64,000 nt of DNA, taken from contig NC_019974.1 in assembly GCF_000328685.1 (NCBI RefSeq), positions 3,525,001-3,589,000 of the forward strand. Direction: 5' to 3'. The notes under the pieces are model-generated. The model saw only the letters and a list, made by a program, of their open reading frames with translations. It had not been told where the DNA came from and ran no database searches. The position numbers and the translations under genes were made by a program. Shown piece by piece: positions 55,299-64,000 of this stretch. The stretch comes from Natronococcus occultus SP4 (lineage in GTDB: Archaea > Halobacteriota > Halobacteria > Halobacteriales > Natrialbaceae). Numbering within the stretch: position 1 is the first letter of the stretch; every line of letters starts with the position of its first letter.

Positions 55299-56078
55299 AT
55301 GAGCCGAGATACCGTTCGACTCAGCTGGAACGAGGACGAGACCGTCGCGACGCTGGCCGTCGACCGCCCCGAGGCGCTCAACGCCCTGAACGTCGCGACC
55401 CTCGAGGGGATCGGCGACGCCGTCGCAGAGGCCGAGGACGAGGGCGCACGAGCGCTCGTGCTCACCGGTGCGGGCGACGACGCCTTCATCGCGGGCGCTG
55501 ACATCGACTACATGCAGGACCTCTCGAGCCCGGAGGCCCAGGCGTGGGGCGAGCTCGGTCACTCCGTCGCCGACGCCCTCGAGACGTTCCCGGCGCCGAC
55601 GATCGCGGCGATCAACGGCTACGCCTTCGGCGGGGGCTGTGAGCTGGCGCTGGCCTGCGATCTGCGGGTCGCAAGCGAGTCGACGCTGATCGGCAACACC
55701 GAAATCGACCTCGGAATCATCCCGGGCTGGGGCGGGACCCAGCGTCTGCCGCGGCTGGTCGGCGACGAGACGGCCCGGCGCCTGATCTTCCTCGGCGAGC
55801 GACTCGACGCCGAGAGCGCCGCCGAGGCCGGACTCGTCGGCGAGGTCGTTCCCGACGCGGACCTCGAGGCGACCGTCACCGAACTGGCCGACCGCCTCGC
55901 GGCGAAACCGGCAGACGCCATGCAGGCCGCCAAGCAGTCGCTCAACCAGTTCGGCGAGGGGCCCCGATCGAGCGGGCTGGCCTACGAGAAACGCGCGTTC
56001 GCCAGCCTGTTCGGTACCCCAGACCAGCGCGAGGGGATGGCGGCGTTCCTCGAGGACCGCGAGCCGGAGTTCCGGTAA
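55299..56078 (+). CDS. enoyl-CoA hydratase/isomerase family protein
   Basis: A 259-residue crotonase-fold enzyme. The oxyanion-hole region FIAGADIDYMQDL and the catalytic segment NGYAFGGGCELALACDLRVA followed by LGIIPGWGGTQRLPRLVG contain the two glutamates of classic enoyl-CoA hydratases (C-E-L and the position equivalent to P-G). It hydrates trans-2-enoyl-CoA in beta-oxidation or a related pathway. Other acyl-CoA genes (mutase, epimerase, synthetase) lie elsewhere in the window. Confidence 0.93.
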   Translation: MSRDTVRLSWNEDETVATLAVDRPEALNALNVATLEGIGDAVAEAEDEGARALVLTGAGDDAFIAGADIDYMQDLSSPEAQAWGELGHSVADALETFPAPTIAAINGYAFGGGCELALACDLRVASESTLIGNTEIDLGIIPGWGGTQRLPRLVGDETARRLIFLGERLDAESAAEAGLVGEVVPDADLEATVTELADRLAAKPADAMQAAKQSLNQFGEGPRSSGLAYEKRAFASLFGTPDQREGMAAFLEDREPEFR

Positions 56079-56244
56079 CGCCCACTCGAGGAACTCTATG
56101 CCACCCTCGCGGGAAGTACGGGGGGATTCGTTTCCGATCCGGACCGGTTGCAAGCACATGTCTGGGTGACGCTTACACGCGTGTCTGTTGACCCGGGAAA
56201 CGGTGACCGACTCGGACGACTCTCCGCGGTCCCGCTTCCCTATT

Positions 56245-58497
56245 ATGACAGCAGACAACTCTTCCGACGAGCGAGAACCGGAGACGACCGGCGGCGAGCG
56301 TGAGCCTCGAACCGACGGTTCGGGAACCGATCCCGGATCGACGGGGACGAGCGACGACGCCGGCGGGGAGATCGACGAGAACAGCAAACACGAGCAGCTT
56401 GAGGAGGTGCGGGAGAACTCGGACGGTGAGCACCTGACGACCGACCACGGTGTCAAGGTCAGCGATACGGACAACTCCCTGAAGGCGGGCGAGCGCGGCC
56501 CGACGATCATGGAGGACTTCCACTTCCGGGAGAAGATGACCCAGTTCGACCACGAGTCGATCCCCGAACGGGTCGTCCACGCCCGGGGCACGGGCGCCCA
56601 CGGCTACTTCCAGCCCTACGAGGATCCCGATCTCGGCGAGTACGACGACATCTCCGAGCTAACGAAGGCTTCCCTCTTCCAGGATCCCGACAAGAAGACC
56701 CCCGTATTCACCCGATTCTCGACGGTCGTCGGCTCCCGGGGCTCGTCCGACACCGTCCGGGACGTTCGCGGGTTCGCGACGAAGTTCTACACCGAGGACG
56801 GCAACTGGGATCTCGTCGGGAACAACATGCCACCCTTCTTCATCCAGGACGCGATGGAGTTCCCCGATCTGGTCCACGCGATCAAACCCGAACCCGACGA
56901 CGGGATTCCGCAAGCCTCGGCGGCCCACGACACGTTCTGGGACTTCGCCTCGCTGAAGCCCGAGATCACACACATGATTATGTGGGTGCTCTCGGGGCGG
57001 GCGCTGCCGCGGGCCTACCGTATGATGCAGGGCTTTGGCGTCCACACGTTCCGGCTCGTCAACGACGACGGCGAGTCGGTGTTCGTCAAGTTCCACTGGA
57101 CGCCCAAGCTCGGCACCCACCAGCTCGTCTGGGACGAGACGACGAAGCTCTGGGGGAAGAGCTCGGATTTCAACCGGAAGGGGCTCTACGACGTCATCGA
57201 GGAGGGGTACGACCCCGAGTGGGAACTGGGCGTCCAGATCTTCGACGAGGAGCAGGCCGCAGAGTTCGACTTCGACGTCCTCGACCCGACGAAGATCGTC
57301 CCCGAGACCGAGGTTCCGGTCCGGCCGATCGGGAAGATGGTCCTCAACGAAACCCCCGATAACTTCTTCGCGGAGGTCGAGCAGGTCGCGTTCCACCCGG
57401 GCAACGTCGTCCCTGGAATCGACTTCTCGAACGACCCGCTCCTGCAGGGACGGCTGTTCTCCTATCAGGACACCCAGCTCAACCGCTTCGGCGGCGCCAA
57501 CTGGGACGAGATCCCGATCAACCGCCCGATCGCCGAGCGACACAACAATCAGCGCGCCGGCTTCATGCGCCAGGAGATCAACGAGGGGAAAGTCTCCTAC
57601 AAGCCCAACTCGATCGGCGACGACGATCCCCAGGAGGCCCCCGCCGAGGAGGGCGGCTACGAACACTACGCGGAGAAAGTCGACGGCCAGAAGATCCGTA
57701 ACCGAAGCGACAGCTTCGAGAATCACTTCACGCAGGCGCGGCTGTTCTGGAACTCCATGTCCGAGCCCGAAAAACAGAACATCGTCGACGCCGCCCACTT
57801 CGAGCTCGGCAAGGTCGAGCGCGTGGAGATCCGCGAGCGGATGGTCTACGACCTCTTCAACAACGTCGACCACGAGTTCGCCAAACGCGTCGCCGAGGGG
57901 ATCGGCGTCGAGCCCCCCGAGGAACCCGGCGACGAGATGCCCACCCACGACCGGGAGGATCCCTCGCTCAGCATGGAGAACCGAACGCCAGACACGATCG
58001 AGACCCGCAAGATCGCGATGCTGATCGACGACGGGTTCGACGACGAGCACGTCTCGAAACTCCGGTCGGCTCTTGAGGAGGAGGGCGCCCGGGTCAAGAT
58101 CATCTCGAAAGTCCTTGGCGAGAAGTCCGGCGTCGACGGCGAGACGGTCGAACCCGACAAACACCACGTCGCGGCGGCTTCCGTCTCGTTCGACGCGGTC
58201 GTCATCCCCGGCGGCGACGAGAGCGTTGACGCCATGCGCGGGCAGGGCGATCCGAAACACTTCGTCGCCGAGGCGTTCAAACACTACAAGCCGATCGCCG
58301 CGGTCGGCGAGGGAACGGAACTGTTCGAAGCGGTCGACTTGCCCGACACCGAGATCGCCGACGAGGGCGACCTCGTATCCGACGCCGGCGTCGTCACCTG
58401 TCGGAGCGACGACCTCGAGTCGTTCGCCGAGGCGTTCGTCGACGCGATCGCCCAGCACCGCCACTGGGACCGCGATCCGGAGGAAGTCCCGGCCTGA
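56245..58497 (+). CDS. large-subunit (clade 2) catalase with C-terminal DJ-1/GATase-like domain
   Basis: A 750-residue heme catalase. An acidic N-terminal extension (about 60 residues) precedes the catalase core: active-site His in RVVHARGTGAHGYF, Asn in VGNNMPPFFIQD, and the proximal Tyr region LFSYQDTQLNRFG. From about residue 590 a flavodoxin/DJ-1-like domain follows (RKIAMLIDDGFDDEHVSKL, VVIPGGDESVDAM), as in HPII-type enzymes. The ATG at 56245 is used; a TTG at 56188 would add 19 residues. The protein breaks down hydrogen peroxide. Confidence 0.94.
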   Translation: MTADNSSDEREPETTGGEREPRTDGSGTDPGSTGTSDDAGGEIDENSKHEQLEEVRENSDGEHLTTDHGVKVSDTDNSLKAGERGPTIMEDFHFREKMTQFDHESIPERVVHARGTGAHGYFQPYEDPDLGEYDDISELTKASLFQDPDKKTPVFTRFSTVVGSRGSSDTVRDVRGFATKFYTEDGNWDLVGNNMPPFFIQDAMEFPDLVHAIKPEPDDGIPQASAAHDTFWDFASLKPEITHMIMWVLSGRALPRAYRMMQGFGVHTFRLVNDDGESVFVKFHWTPKLGTHQLVWDETTKLWGKSSDFNRKGLYDVIEEGYDPEWELGVQIFDEEQAAEFDFDVLDPTKIVPETEVPVRPIGKMVLNETPDNFFAEVEQVAFHPGNVVPGIDFSNDPLLQGRLFSYQDTQLNRFGGANWDEIPINRPIAERHNNQRAGFMRQEINEGKVSYKPNSIGDDDPQEAPAEEGGYEHYAEKVDGQKIRNRSDSFENHFTQARLFWNSMSEPEKQNIVDAAHFELGKVERVEIRERMVYDLFNNVDHEFAKRVAEGIGVEPPEEPGDEMPTHDREDPSLSMENRTPDTIETRKIAMLIDDGFDDEHVSKLRSALEEEGARVKIISKVLGEKSGVDGETVEPDKHHVAAASVSFDAVVIPGGDESVDAMRGQGDPKHFVAEAFKHYKPIAAVGEGTELFEAVDLPDTEIADEGDLVSDAGVVTCRSDDLESFAEAFVDAIAQHRHWDRDPEEVPA

Positions 58498-58971
58498 GAC
58501 GGCCGCTATCTGCCAGCTCCGGGACGCCCTGGGCGGGTTCCAGGGAAAGTCGTCGACCACCGGACTGGCGACTCGTCGCTGCGGTCGGCAAGGCGGATCG
58601 ACCACGGCGTGAACGGCGCCCCGAGCCGACCACGCATGGCAACTTTCGGGAGGAGCGCCCGACCGCAATACTCCGAACCTTTCATTTTTTGCTTCCAGAA
58701 TGGGGGATCTTGCGGATATTGGGCCGGTTCGGACGGATATCGCATCAACAAGTAGCTTTAATAATTGACAGAGCAATAATCGGACGTCGGCGTCGACGCC
58801 GACCGACAGCGCGCTCGGTAGCGAGTGCCGGTGGATGACTCATGCTCAACTCGCCTTCGGCGATCACCCGTGGCTGTGTGATCGCGTTGTCGTGAGCCGG
58901 ACCGCGGCCTTGCCTCGATGCGGTCCGGCATCGTTCTTCGACGAACGGACCGACGATTCTCGAAAGACGCC
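58498..58971. other. intergenic region between convergent genes
   Basis: A 474-base gap with no convincing gene. It contains a T-run (TTTCATTTTTT at about 58680-58690) that may end catalase transcription, an AT-rich stretch near 58750-58785, and the two stem-loops at 58860-58929. Confidence 0.5.
58860..58929. terminator. two consecutive stem-loops
   Basis: The first is GCGATCAC/GTGATCGC (8-bp arms, 58860-58885). The second is GCCGGACCGC/GCGGTCCGGC (10-bp arms, 58896-58929, loop 14). They sit between convergent genes, just beyond the 3' end of the minus-strand gene 58972-59421. Archaeal termination usually needs T-runs rather than stems, so a terminator role is uncertain. Confidence 0.35.
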
Positions 58972-59421
58972 TTACTCGGTTCGAGAGCGACGCCCCCCGT
59001 ACTCCTCGAGAGAGTCACGGAGCGCCTTGTGAGCGTGAAACGCGACCGAGAAGTCCTGTGGGCTGGGGATTGCACACGCGAGCCAGCCGACCGTCGCCGC
59101 GGTGACGACGGGCGGTCCGTCGGTCGCGTACCCGGTCGCGACGAGACCGAGCGCCGGCACCGCGAGCGCCAGCGGTGCGAGCGCGGCGGCACGGAGGACC
59201 CAGGGGGAGTCACGTCCCGTCGGCCGGGGCTGGACGACCGCCCACGGGCGGCTTCGGAGCAGCCCGAGGACGCCCCGCTTGCGGTTCGGCAGGTACGAGA
59301 TCGTGTAATCGACAGCGCCGAACCGGAGGACACACGCGTGGGACCACTCGTGGGCGATCAGTCCGAGCGCGAGCGCGACGACGAGGACGCTACAGGCGAC
59401 GAGGAGTTCCAGGCCGACCAT
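58972..59421 (-). CDS. M50-like membrane metalloprotease homologue
   Basis: A 149-residue membrane protein with HExxH in its first segment (LIAHEWSHACVLRFG). The C-terminal SPQDFSVAFHAHKAL provides a possible third ligand, as in the short M50/DUF3267-type proteins. Three to four hydrophobic segments are seen. If active it would cleave within or near the membrane; the small size leaves open that it is a structural relative. Confidence 0.75.
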   Translation of the reverse strand: MVGLELLVACSVLVVALALGLIAHEWSHACVLRFGAVDYTISYLPNRKRGVLGLLRSRPWAVVQPRPTGRDSPWVLRAAALAPLALAVPALGLVATGYATDGPPVVTAATVGWLACAIPSPQDFSVAFHAHKALRDSLEEYGGRRSRTE

Positions 59422-59558
59422 CGCCTACCGCCGTCCGGACGCCGGCCAAGCGTTCGGACCCCCTCTTTTTTGTAGACTGTTAATAACCGAACCCATCTCT
59501 CAACGTGCGAGTAGCAGGCTCGCCAAACGTTAAGTGTTTTGGGGTGGTGTACGATAAC

Positions 59559-60290
59559 ATGGTTCACCGTGACCCCCTCGAGTTCGGCCACGACGACCGC
59601 AAACGGATCTACGAACACGTCGAGCGCCACGGGGCCGTCGACCCCGAGGAGGCGCGGACGGAGCTTGGCATCGAGCCCGGCGGGTTTCGCCACCACGTGG
59701 CGATCCTGAAGCGGGACGGACGCCTCGAGGAGAAAGACGGCACCCTCCGGGTGACGATCGACGCCGGCGCCGAGGAGGAGTACCGCTCCGACGACCTCGA
59801 GTTCCACATCCGACCCGCCAGACAGGAGGACCTCGCCGGGATCGTCGGCGCGATCCGGCAGGTCGCCGAAGAACGGACCTACATCGAGGCCGAGAGCGTC
59901 GCCGACGAGATCGACCACCAGGAGGCGCTGCTCAGACACAACGAACTGGAGGCCCGGATGTTCTTCGTCGCGACCGTCGACAGCGACGTCGTCGGCTGGG
60001 TCCACCTCCACGCCCCGGAGCTCGAGAAACTCTCTCACACCGCCGAGCTGACCGTCGGCGTCCTCGACGGCTACCAGGGCCACGGCATCGGCTCACATCT
60101 GCTCGCCCGCGGGCTCGAGTGGGCAGCAACGAACGGCTACGAGAAAGTCTACCAGAGCGTCCCCTCGAGCAACGAGGACGCCATCGCGTTCCTCGAGGGC
60201 CACGACTGGGAGACCGAGGCGATCCGGGAGGACCACTACAAGCTCAACGGCGACTACGTCGACGAAGTGATGATGGCCGTCGAACTCTGA
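59559..60290 (+). CDS. HTH-GNAT fusion: acetyltransferase with N-terminal DNA-binding-like domain
   Basis: A 243-residue protein. Residues 1-70 look like a winged helix (DDRKRIYEHVERHGAVDPEE, PGGFRHHVAILKRDGRLEEK). Residues 80-243 form a GNAT acetyltransferase, with HIRPARQEDLAGI at the start and the acetyl-CoA loop VGVLDGYQGHGIGSHLLARG. The ATG at 59559 is chosen. The fusion suggests either a regulator controlled by acetyl-CoA chemistry or a domain for target recognition. Substrate unknown. Confidence 0.88.
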   Translation: MVHRDPLEFGHDDRKRIYEHVERHGAVDPEEARTELGIEPGGFRHHVAILKRDGRLEEKDGTLRVTIDAGAEEEYRSDDLEFHIRPARQEDLAGIVGAIRQVAEERTYIEAESVADEIDHQEALLRHNELEARMFFVATVDSDVVGWVHLHAPELEKLSHTAELTVGVLDGYQGHGIGSHLLARGLEWAATNGYEKVYQSVPSSNEDAIAFLEGHDWETEAIREDHYKLNGDYVDEVMMAVEL

Positions 60291-60308
60291 GACCGACGTT
60301 CGAGCCGA

Positions 60309-60746
60309 TCAGGCCGGGCTGCCGTCGCTTTCCGCGACCTCGAAGAGGTCCTCGTACCCCTTGTCGGTCGGGAGCTGGGTCTTGACGTCCTCGAGTGCGT
60401 CTCCGGTTACCGCCTCTTCGAGAACGTCGACGACGACCCGTGCGTGGAAGGCGGCGTCGGCGGCGTCCGCGCCGTCGATCTCCTCGCGGTCGCCGACGCG
60501 GTCGACGAACTCCCCGTGGCCGAACCGTTCGGCGTCGTCGACGTCCTCGAGGAACCGGGCGAGCTCGTCGGGAAGCTGTGCAGCCAGGTTCTCAGCCTGC
60601 CCGGGATCGATCCGCTCGGACAGTGTGGTCAGCGTCGCCCGGGAGACGCTGAGCGCGGCCTCTCGGGAGTCGAGCTGTGCTCGCTGTTGGACTTCGCCGA
60701 TGAAGTCGTCGTACTGCATATCCGCGGGTTGACTGGCCGTCGTCAT
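60309..60746 (-). CDS. DUF2267 protein
   Basis: A 145-residue protein. The DUF2267 signature is at the start (MQYDDFIGEVQQRAQLDSRE) followed by LTTLSERIDPGQAENLAAQL. The N-terminus is placed at the minus-strand ATG at 60746; a second ATG at 60720 begins directly with the domain. Function unknown for the family. It converges with the GNAT gene. Confidence 0.85.
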   Translation of the reverse strand: MTTASQPADMQYDDFIGEVQQRAQLDSREAALSVSRATLTTLSERIDPGQAENLAAQLPDELARFLEDVDDAERFGHGEFVDRVGDREEIDGADAADAAFHARVVVDVLEEAVTGDALEDVKTQLPTDKGYEDLFEVAESDGSPA

Positions 60747-60858
60747 CAGCCTGGAGCCTTCAGCTGAAGGTGTCTCGCTCGTCGGGTGCGTCGGTGCCGA
60801 GAGCCGCCGAAGAGCCGGAATCGAAAGACAGTTTGAACGGACGGTGCTACGGGGAGGC

Positions 60859-62037
60859 ATGCTCTCGATCGCGCTTGCCGGAAAGCCAAACGCCGGCAAG
60901 TCCACGTTCTACACCGCGGCGACGATGGCGGAGGTCGACGTCGCCAACTACCCGTTCACGACGATCGACGCCAACCGGGGGGTGAGCTACGCTCGAACGG
61001 AGTGTCCCTGCCTCGAGCGCGAGCAGCGTTGCAACGCCGACAACTGCGAGGACGGCAAGCGCTACGTCCCGGTCGAGCTGATCGACGTGGCGGGGCTCGT
61101 TCCCGGCGCCCACGAGGGGAAGGGCCTCGGGAACCAGTTCCTCGACGAGCTCACGAACGCCGACGTGATCGTCAACGTGATCGACGCCTCCGGCGGCACG
61201 AACGAGAAGGGCGAACCCGTCGACATCGGCGAGCACGATCCCCTCGAGGACATCGACTTCGTCGAGGAGGAGATGGACCTCTGGCTGGCCGACATCGTCG
61301 ATCGCAACTGGGAGTCGATCGAGCGCAAGTCCCGATCGCCCGACTTCGACGTCGACGAGGCGCTCTCGGAGATGCTCACTGGCTTCGGTGCCTCGCCGAC
61401 CGAGGTCGCCCGCACCCTGCGGGAGATCGACTACCCCGAGGACCCCCGCGAGTGGACCGACGACCACCGCGAGGCGCTGGCCCGCGAGCTCCGCGGACGG
61501 ACCAAGCCGATCGTCGTCGCGGCGAACAAGATCGACGTCGCTCCCGAGGAGAACGTCGAGAAGCTCCTCGAGCTCGACAAGCCCGTGATCCCGACGACGG
61601 CAGAGGGCGAACTCGCCTTGCGCCGGGCCGCGGATAACGGCCTCGTCGACTACGACCCCGGTGACGAGACCGTCGAGATCGGCGCCGAGGTCAGCGACGC
61701 CCAGCGCGAGGCACTGGCCGAACTCGCCGGGACGATGGACGAGTACGGCGGGACCGGCGTCCAGCACGCGCTCGATTATGCGGTGTACGACCTGCTCGAG
61801 CACCTCACGGCTTACCCCGTCGAGGACGCCGCGAAGTGGTCCGACGGCAGCGGGAACGTCCTCCCCGACGCCCACCTGCTCCCCCAGGGGTCGACCCCGG
61901 TCGATCTGGCCTACGCCGTCCACTCCGATATCGGCGACGGCTACCTCCACGCCGTCGACGCCAAGTCGAACCGCGAGATCGGCGAGGAGTACGAGCTCGA
62001 GGAGGGTGACGTGATCAAGATCGTGAGTACGAATTGA
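60859..62037 (+). CDS. ychF: YchF/OLA1-type P-loop NTPase
   Basis: A 392-residue Obg-related ATPase. Walker [10 protein letters not shown] is at residues 8-16, followed by [27 protein letters not shown] (G3), a helical insertion and [11 protein letters not shown] (G4). The C-terminal TGS domain is [21 protein letters not shown] cysteine cluster ([12 protein letters not shown]...NC) in the N-terminal region is typical of the archaeal form. The ATG at 60859 follows a GGGGAGGC Shine-Dalgarno-like sequence. It binds ribosomes in known homologues. Confidence 0.94.
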   Translation: MLSIALAGKPNAGKSTFYTAATMAEVDVANYPFTTIDANRGVSYARTECPCLEREQRCNADNCEDGKRYVPVELIDVAGLVPGAHEGKGLGNQFLDELTNADVIVNVIDASGGTNEKGEPVDIGEHDPLEDIDFVEEEMDLWLADIVDRNWESIERKSRSPDFDVDEALSEMLTGFGASPTEVARTLREIDYPEDPREWTDDHREALARELRGRTKPIVVAANKIDVAPEENVEKLLELDKPVIPTTAEGELALRRAADNGLVDYDPGDETVEIGAEVSDAQREALAELAGTMDEYGGTGVQHALDYAVYDLLEHLTAYPVEDAAKWSDGSGNVLPDAHLLPQGSTPVDLAYAVHSDIGDGYLHAVDAKSNREIGEEYELEEGDVIKIVSTN

Positions 62038-62058
62038 TAACGCAGAAGTCGTAGCGTG

Positions 62059-62199
62059 TTACTCGTTTTTGAGCGCGTCGTAGATGTCTCGATTTGCGTC
62101 CCGGTCAGCTGCTGCTACCCGCCGGACGAGTTCACCTCGGATATCCTCCATCACCTCATCGAGTGGAGTATCGGACTCTGAACCTTCCTCGGTCGCCAT
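62059..62199 (-). CDS. small helical protein
   Basis: A 46-residue protein (MATEEGSESDTPLDEVMEDI then RGELVRRVAAADRDANRDIY), acidic at the start and mostly helical. It lies directly downstream of a decayed gene on the same strand. The start at the minus-strand ATG at 62199 is preferred over a longer frame. No function known. Confidence 0.5.
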   Translation of the reverse strand: MATEEGSESDTPLDEVMEDIRGELVRRVAAADRDANRDIYDALKNE

Positions 62200-62224
62200 A
62201 GTTGTTGTATCGTCCCGACTGCGG

Positions 62225-62521
62225 TTACTCGTTCGGGTTCGACGAATCACCGGTCAGTTCGTCCAGCCCGTATTCGTAGTTCCGGGACAGGTGATGGCCG
62301 TCGCGGATCGTGACGAAGCCGATTCGCTCGCCGTCGTGAACGACGAGACAGTTCGTGACGTTCTCGCTCTTGAGCTGGCCACGGTAGCCATCCTCGATGG
62401 TTTCGTCGGTTGCGTCACGCCGAGGTCTTCAGATCGGCGCACTCCTCGGCTCCCTTCGCGAGGACGTCCCACCGTCGGCGAGCACTTCGAGGTCGTCCGC
62501 GCTGGCTTGGACGAGCACCAT
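62225..62521 (-). pseudogene. decayed small gene (GNAT-like remnant)
   Basis: On the minus strand the start MVLVQASADDLEVLADG is in one frame, the next part RRWDVLAKGAEECADLKTSA in a second frame and ETIEDGYRGQLKSENVTNC with VVHDGERIGFVTIRDGH in a third, ending NPNE at 62225. The last segment resembles the beta4 region of GNAT acetyltransferases. At least two frameshifts separate the parts, so it is not translated as one protein. About 95 residues would be the intact length, short for a GNAT. Confidence 0.5.
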
Positions 62522-62642
62522 ACGGAACCTCCACAACGCTGTGGATGGGTGCGTTCAGCACGTGCTGGCGGCGGTGTGCAGGAGGGAATATCAAAATCAC
62601 GAAAATAATATCTGGGAGCAGTCTCTCGTCGAGAGACGAGAG

Positions 62643-63302
62643 ATGCCCTCCAGTTCGAGCGACACCGACGTTCCGACGGCGATATCCGCGCTCGCCCGAC
62701 GGTACCGACGGTTCGATCGGCTACTCAGTATCGCGCTTGCGGGAGTCGTCGTACTCGCTAGCATCGTCGTCGTCGCTGCTCTGTCGCTGCTTCCGTCAGT
62801 TCTCGTCCTCGTGGTCCTGCTCTCGCTTCTCGGCGTTCCCGTCTTCAGCGTGAGTGGGACGATCACGCTCGTGACCGACGAGGACGCGGACGCAGTTCGT
62901 CGTGACTTCGAGAGCACGACTCCGCCCGTCCTCGCGTTCCAGTGGGCGAGCGCAGACGAGATTCGTACGACACCGAACGGGACGGAGTACGACTTCTCGT
63001 CCCTGTTCGGCCTCCGGTCGATCACGATGGTGACCGAAGCCGACTCCGACGCCGATCGTAACGTGATCGAACTAGCCAGTCAGTCGGGCGGCCGAGAGTG
63101 GGGGACGTACACCGTCTCGATCGCTGATGACGGTGAATCGACGAGAGTCGACATCGAGCTAGAATCGGATCGACGGTTCGAACTGGCGCGACTCACGCAG
63201 CTGGTTGCCGCCTCGCGCTACCAGGACGAAATCTTGGCGGAGCAGGGATACACCGTGCGAGACCGGGACCGATCCGTATCGATCTCCGTGAACCGAGGGT
63301 AG
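62643..63302 (+). CDS. membrane-anchored uncharacterised protein
   Basis: A 219-residue protein. After about 25 residues two close hydrophobic segments (LLSIALAGVVVLASIVVVAA and SVLVLVVLLSLLGVPVFSV) form a hairpin in the membrane. The remaining 150 residues are soluble and beta-rich (SGTITLVTDEDADAVRRDFE, SRYQDEILAEQGYTVRDRDR). ATG 62643 is the start because the upstream frame is unlike a protein. Function unknown. Confidence 0.75.
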   Translation: MPSSSSDTDVPTAISALARRYRRFDRLLSIALAGVVVLASIVVVAALSLLPSVLVLVVLLSLLGVPVFSVSGTITLVTDEDADAVRRDFESTTPPVLAFQWASADEIRTTPNGTEYDFSSLFGLRSITMVTEADSDADRNVIELASQSGGREWGTYTVSIADDGESTRVDIELESDRRFELARLTQLVAASRYQDEILAEQGYTVRDRDRSVSISVNRG

Positions 63303-63450
63303 TCGAGGACGAAGCAGGGACGTTCGATCCTCGACTATCGGTCCCCGCCACAGCGGGCGGTGTCCTCGCAGCTCGAGCCGAGTCTCCCGTAGTGCCCGTA
63401 CTGACTGACCGTTCAGGTTATACCGCTCGGGGCCGTACCGCCGGGTGACA

Positions 63451-63717
63451 ATGGAAGGGGCCAATCCGGATCTGATGGAGGACATCGACCACGCTCGCAC
63501 GGACATCCCCACGCATCTGTGGGGGGCGATCATCTCGGCTATCGTCTCGCTGCTGATCCCGATCGTCGGCGTCGTCGCGGTCTACAGCGGGTACAGAGTG
63601 TCAGAAGTGATGTCACGGCGCTGGTTCGGGCTGCTCTTCGCCGCCGTCGGCGGCGCGATGGCCGCGTTCTGGCTGCTCGGACTCGTTCTCTGGCAGCTGG
63701 GCTATCTCGGCGTCTGA
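63451..63717 (+). CDS. small two-segment membrane protein
   Basis: An 88-residue protein starting MEGANPDLMEDIDHARTDIP, with two membrane segments (LWGAIISAIVSLLIPIVGVV and WFGLLFAAVGGAMAAFWLLG). GTG at 63445 would add two residues. It occurs after a gap of about 150 bases and is probably a separate transcription unit. Function unknown. Confidence 0.7.
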   Translation: MEGANPDLMEDIDHARTDIPTHLWGAIISAIVSLLIPIVGVVAVYSGYRVSEVMSRRWFGLLFAAVGGAMAAFWLLGLVLWQLGYLGV

Positions 63718-63789
63718 GCTGTCGCATCGATCGCTCGAACGACTGCCTCTCGGATGCCCGTGTCTCGGGTTCGCGATCCGACGTCCTCG

Positions 63790-64000
63790 TCAGCCGACGC
63801 TCCCGACGAACAGCCGCACCCCGAGCCCGATCAGTACGAGCCCGGAGAGCCACCGAACGCCGCTCGCGATCCGCGGCCGGGTGAGCAACAGGCGACGCAC
63901 GCCACTCGAAGCGACCGCGACCGTCCCCAGATACCCCATCGTGAGCGCGGCGTAGATCGCTCCGAGCGCCGAGAGCTGGACGGGGACGTGGGCGCTGCCG
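63790..64000 (-). CDS. LysE/RhtB-family exporter, C-terminal part (5' partial)
   Basis: The minus-strand frame is open to the end of the window and stops at 63790. It reads SALGAIYAALTMGYLGTVAV, then RPRIASGVRWLSGLVLIGLG and ends RLFVGSVG, the typical last two membrane segments of amino-acid exporters of the LysE family. The N-terminal part lies beyond base 64000. Confidence 0.8.
   Translation of the reverse strand, partial: GSAHVPVQLSALGAIYAALTMGYLGTVAVASSGVRRLLLTRPRIASGVRWLSGLVLIGLGVRLFVGSVG

Overview
The window comes from a halophilic archaeon (class Halobacteria). GC content is high, almost every protein is very acidic, and the gene set is haloarchaeal: a KorAB 2-oxoacid:ferredoxin oxidoreductase, a split methylmalonyl-CoA mutase, archaeal triosephosphate isomerase, multiprotein bridging factor, YchF-type ATPase, PAS/GAF histidine kinases, and a tRNA-Trp with the large box C/D-containing intron known from haloarchaea. 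The genus cannot be decided from the sequence.

Layout. 1-15 kb: korA (5' end cut off) and korB, a double UspA protein, a 1489-residue protein with seven copies of an unrecognised domain and a C-terminal beta-helix, methylmalonyl-CoA mutase large subunit, NUDIX hydrolase, aldo/keto reductase, a multi-PAS kinase, methylmalonyl-CoA epimerase and two small proteins. 15-19 kb: a convergent fructan pair, a GH32 beta-fructosidase gene broken by one extra base in a G run and a GH68 levansucrase. 19-31.9 kb: housekeeping genes (band-7 protein, UspA, NarK, hisC-Fap7-like kinase-CDP-alcohol transferase operon, aMBF1, tpiA, ornithine cyclodeaminase-like, DHH phosphoesterase, Hsp20, DJ-1/PfpI, RNA-binding protein). 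31.9-35.9 kb: a lower-GC mobile patch with an IS1341-type element (intact TnpB and terminal hairpins), an HTH/PIN pair that looks like a toxin-antitoxin system, and a decayed gene. 35.9-47.9 kb: a fused YcaO cyclodehydratase, a Tat lipoprotein, a sodium:solute symporter operon, a BASS-type transporter, cmk, an acyl-CoA synthetase, guaB and a membrane protein with a structured leader.

47.9-51.9 kb is the most accessory-looking part. The 3' end of tRNA-Trp is repeated twice downstream (one exact 22-bp copy, one degenerate), each copy preceded by hairpins. AT-rich DNA follows, with a one-membrane-segment protein and a translationally coupled pair of proteins that I cannot assign. This is the best candidate for an undescribed system, possibly defence-related, but no function is visible. 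52-64 kb returns to core genes: a zinc-ribbon protein, a GAF/PAS kinase, enoyl-CoA hydratase, a large catalase, an M50-like membrane protein, an HTH-GNAT protein, a DUF2267 protein, YchF, small membrane proteins and the 3' end of a LysE-type exporter.

A short palindromic sequence resembling IS200/IS605 ends occurs twice in opposite orientation (17245-17290 and 31863-31910), each time exactly at the 3' end of a coding gene.
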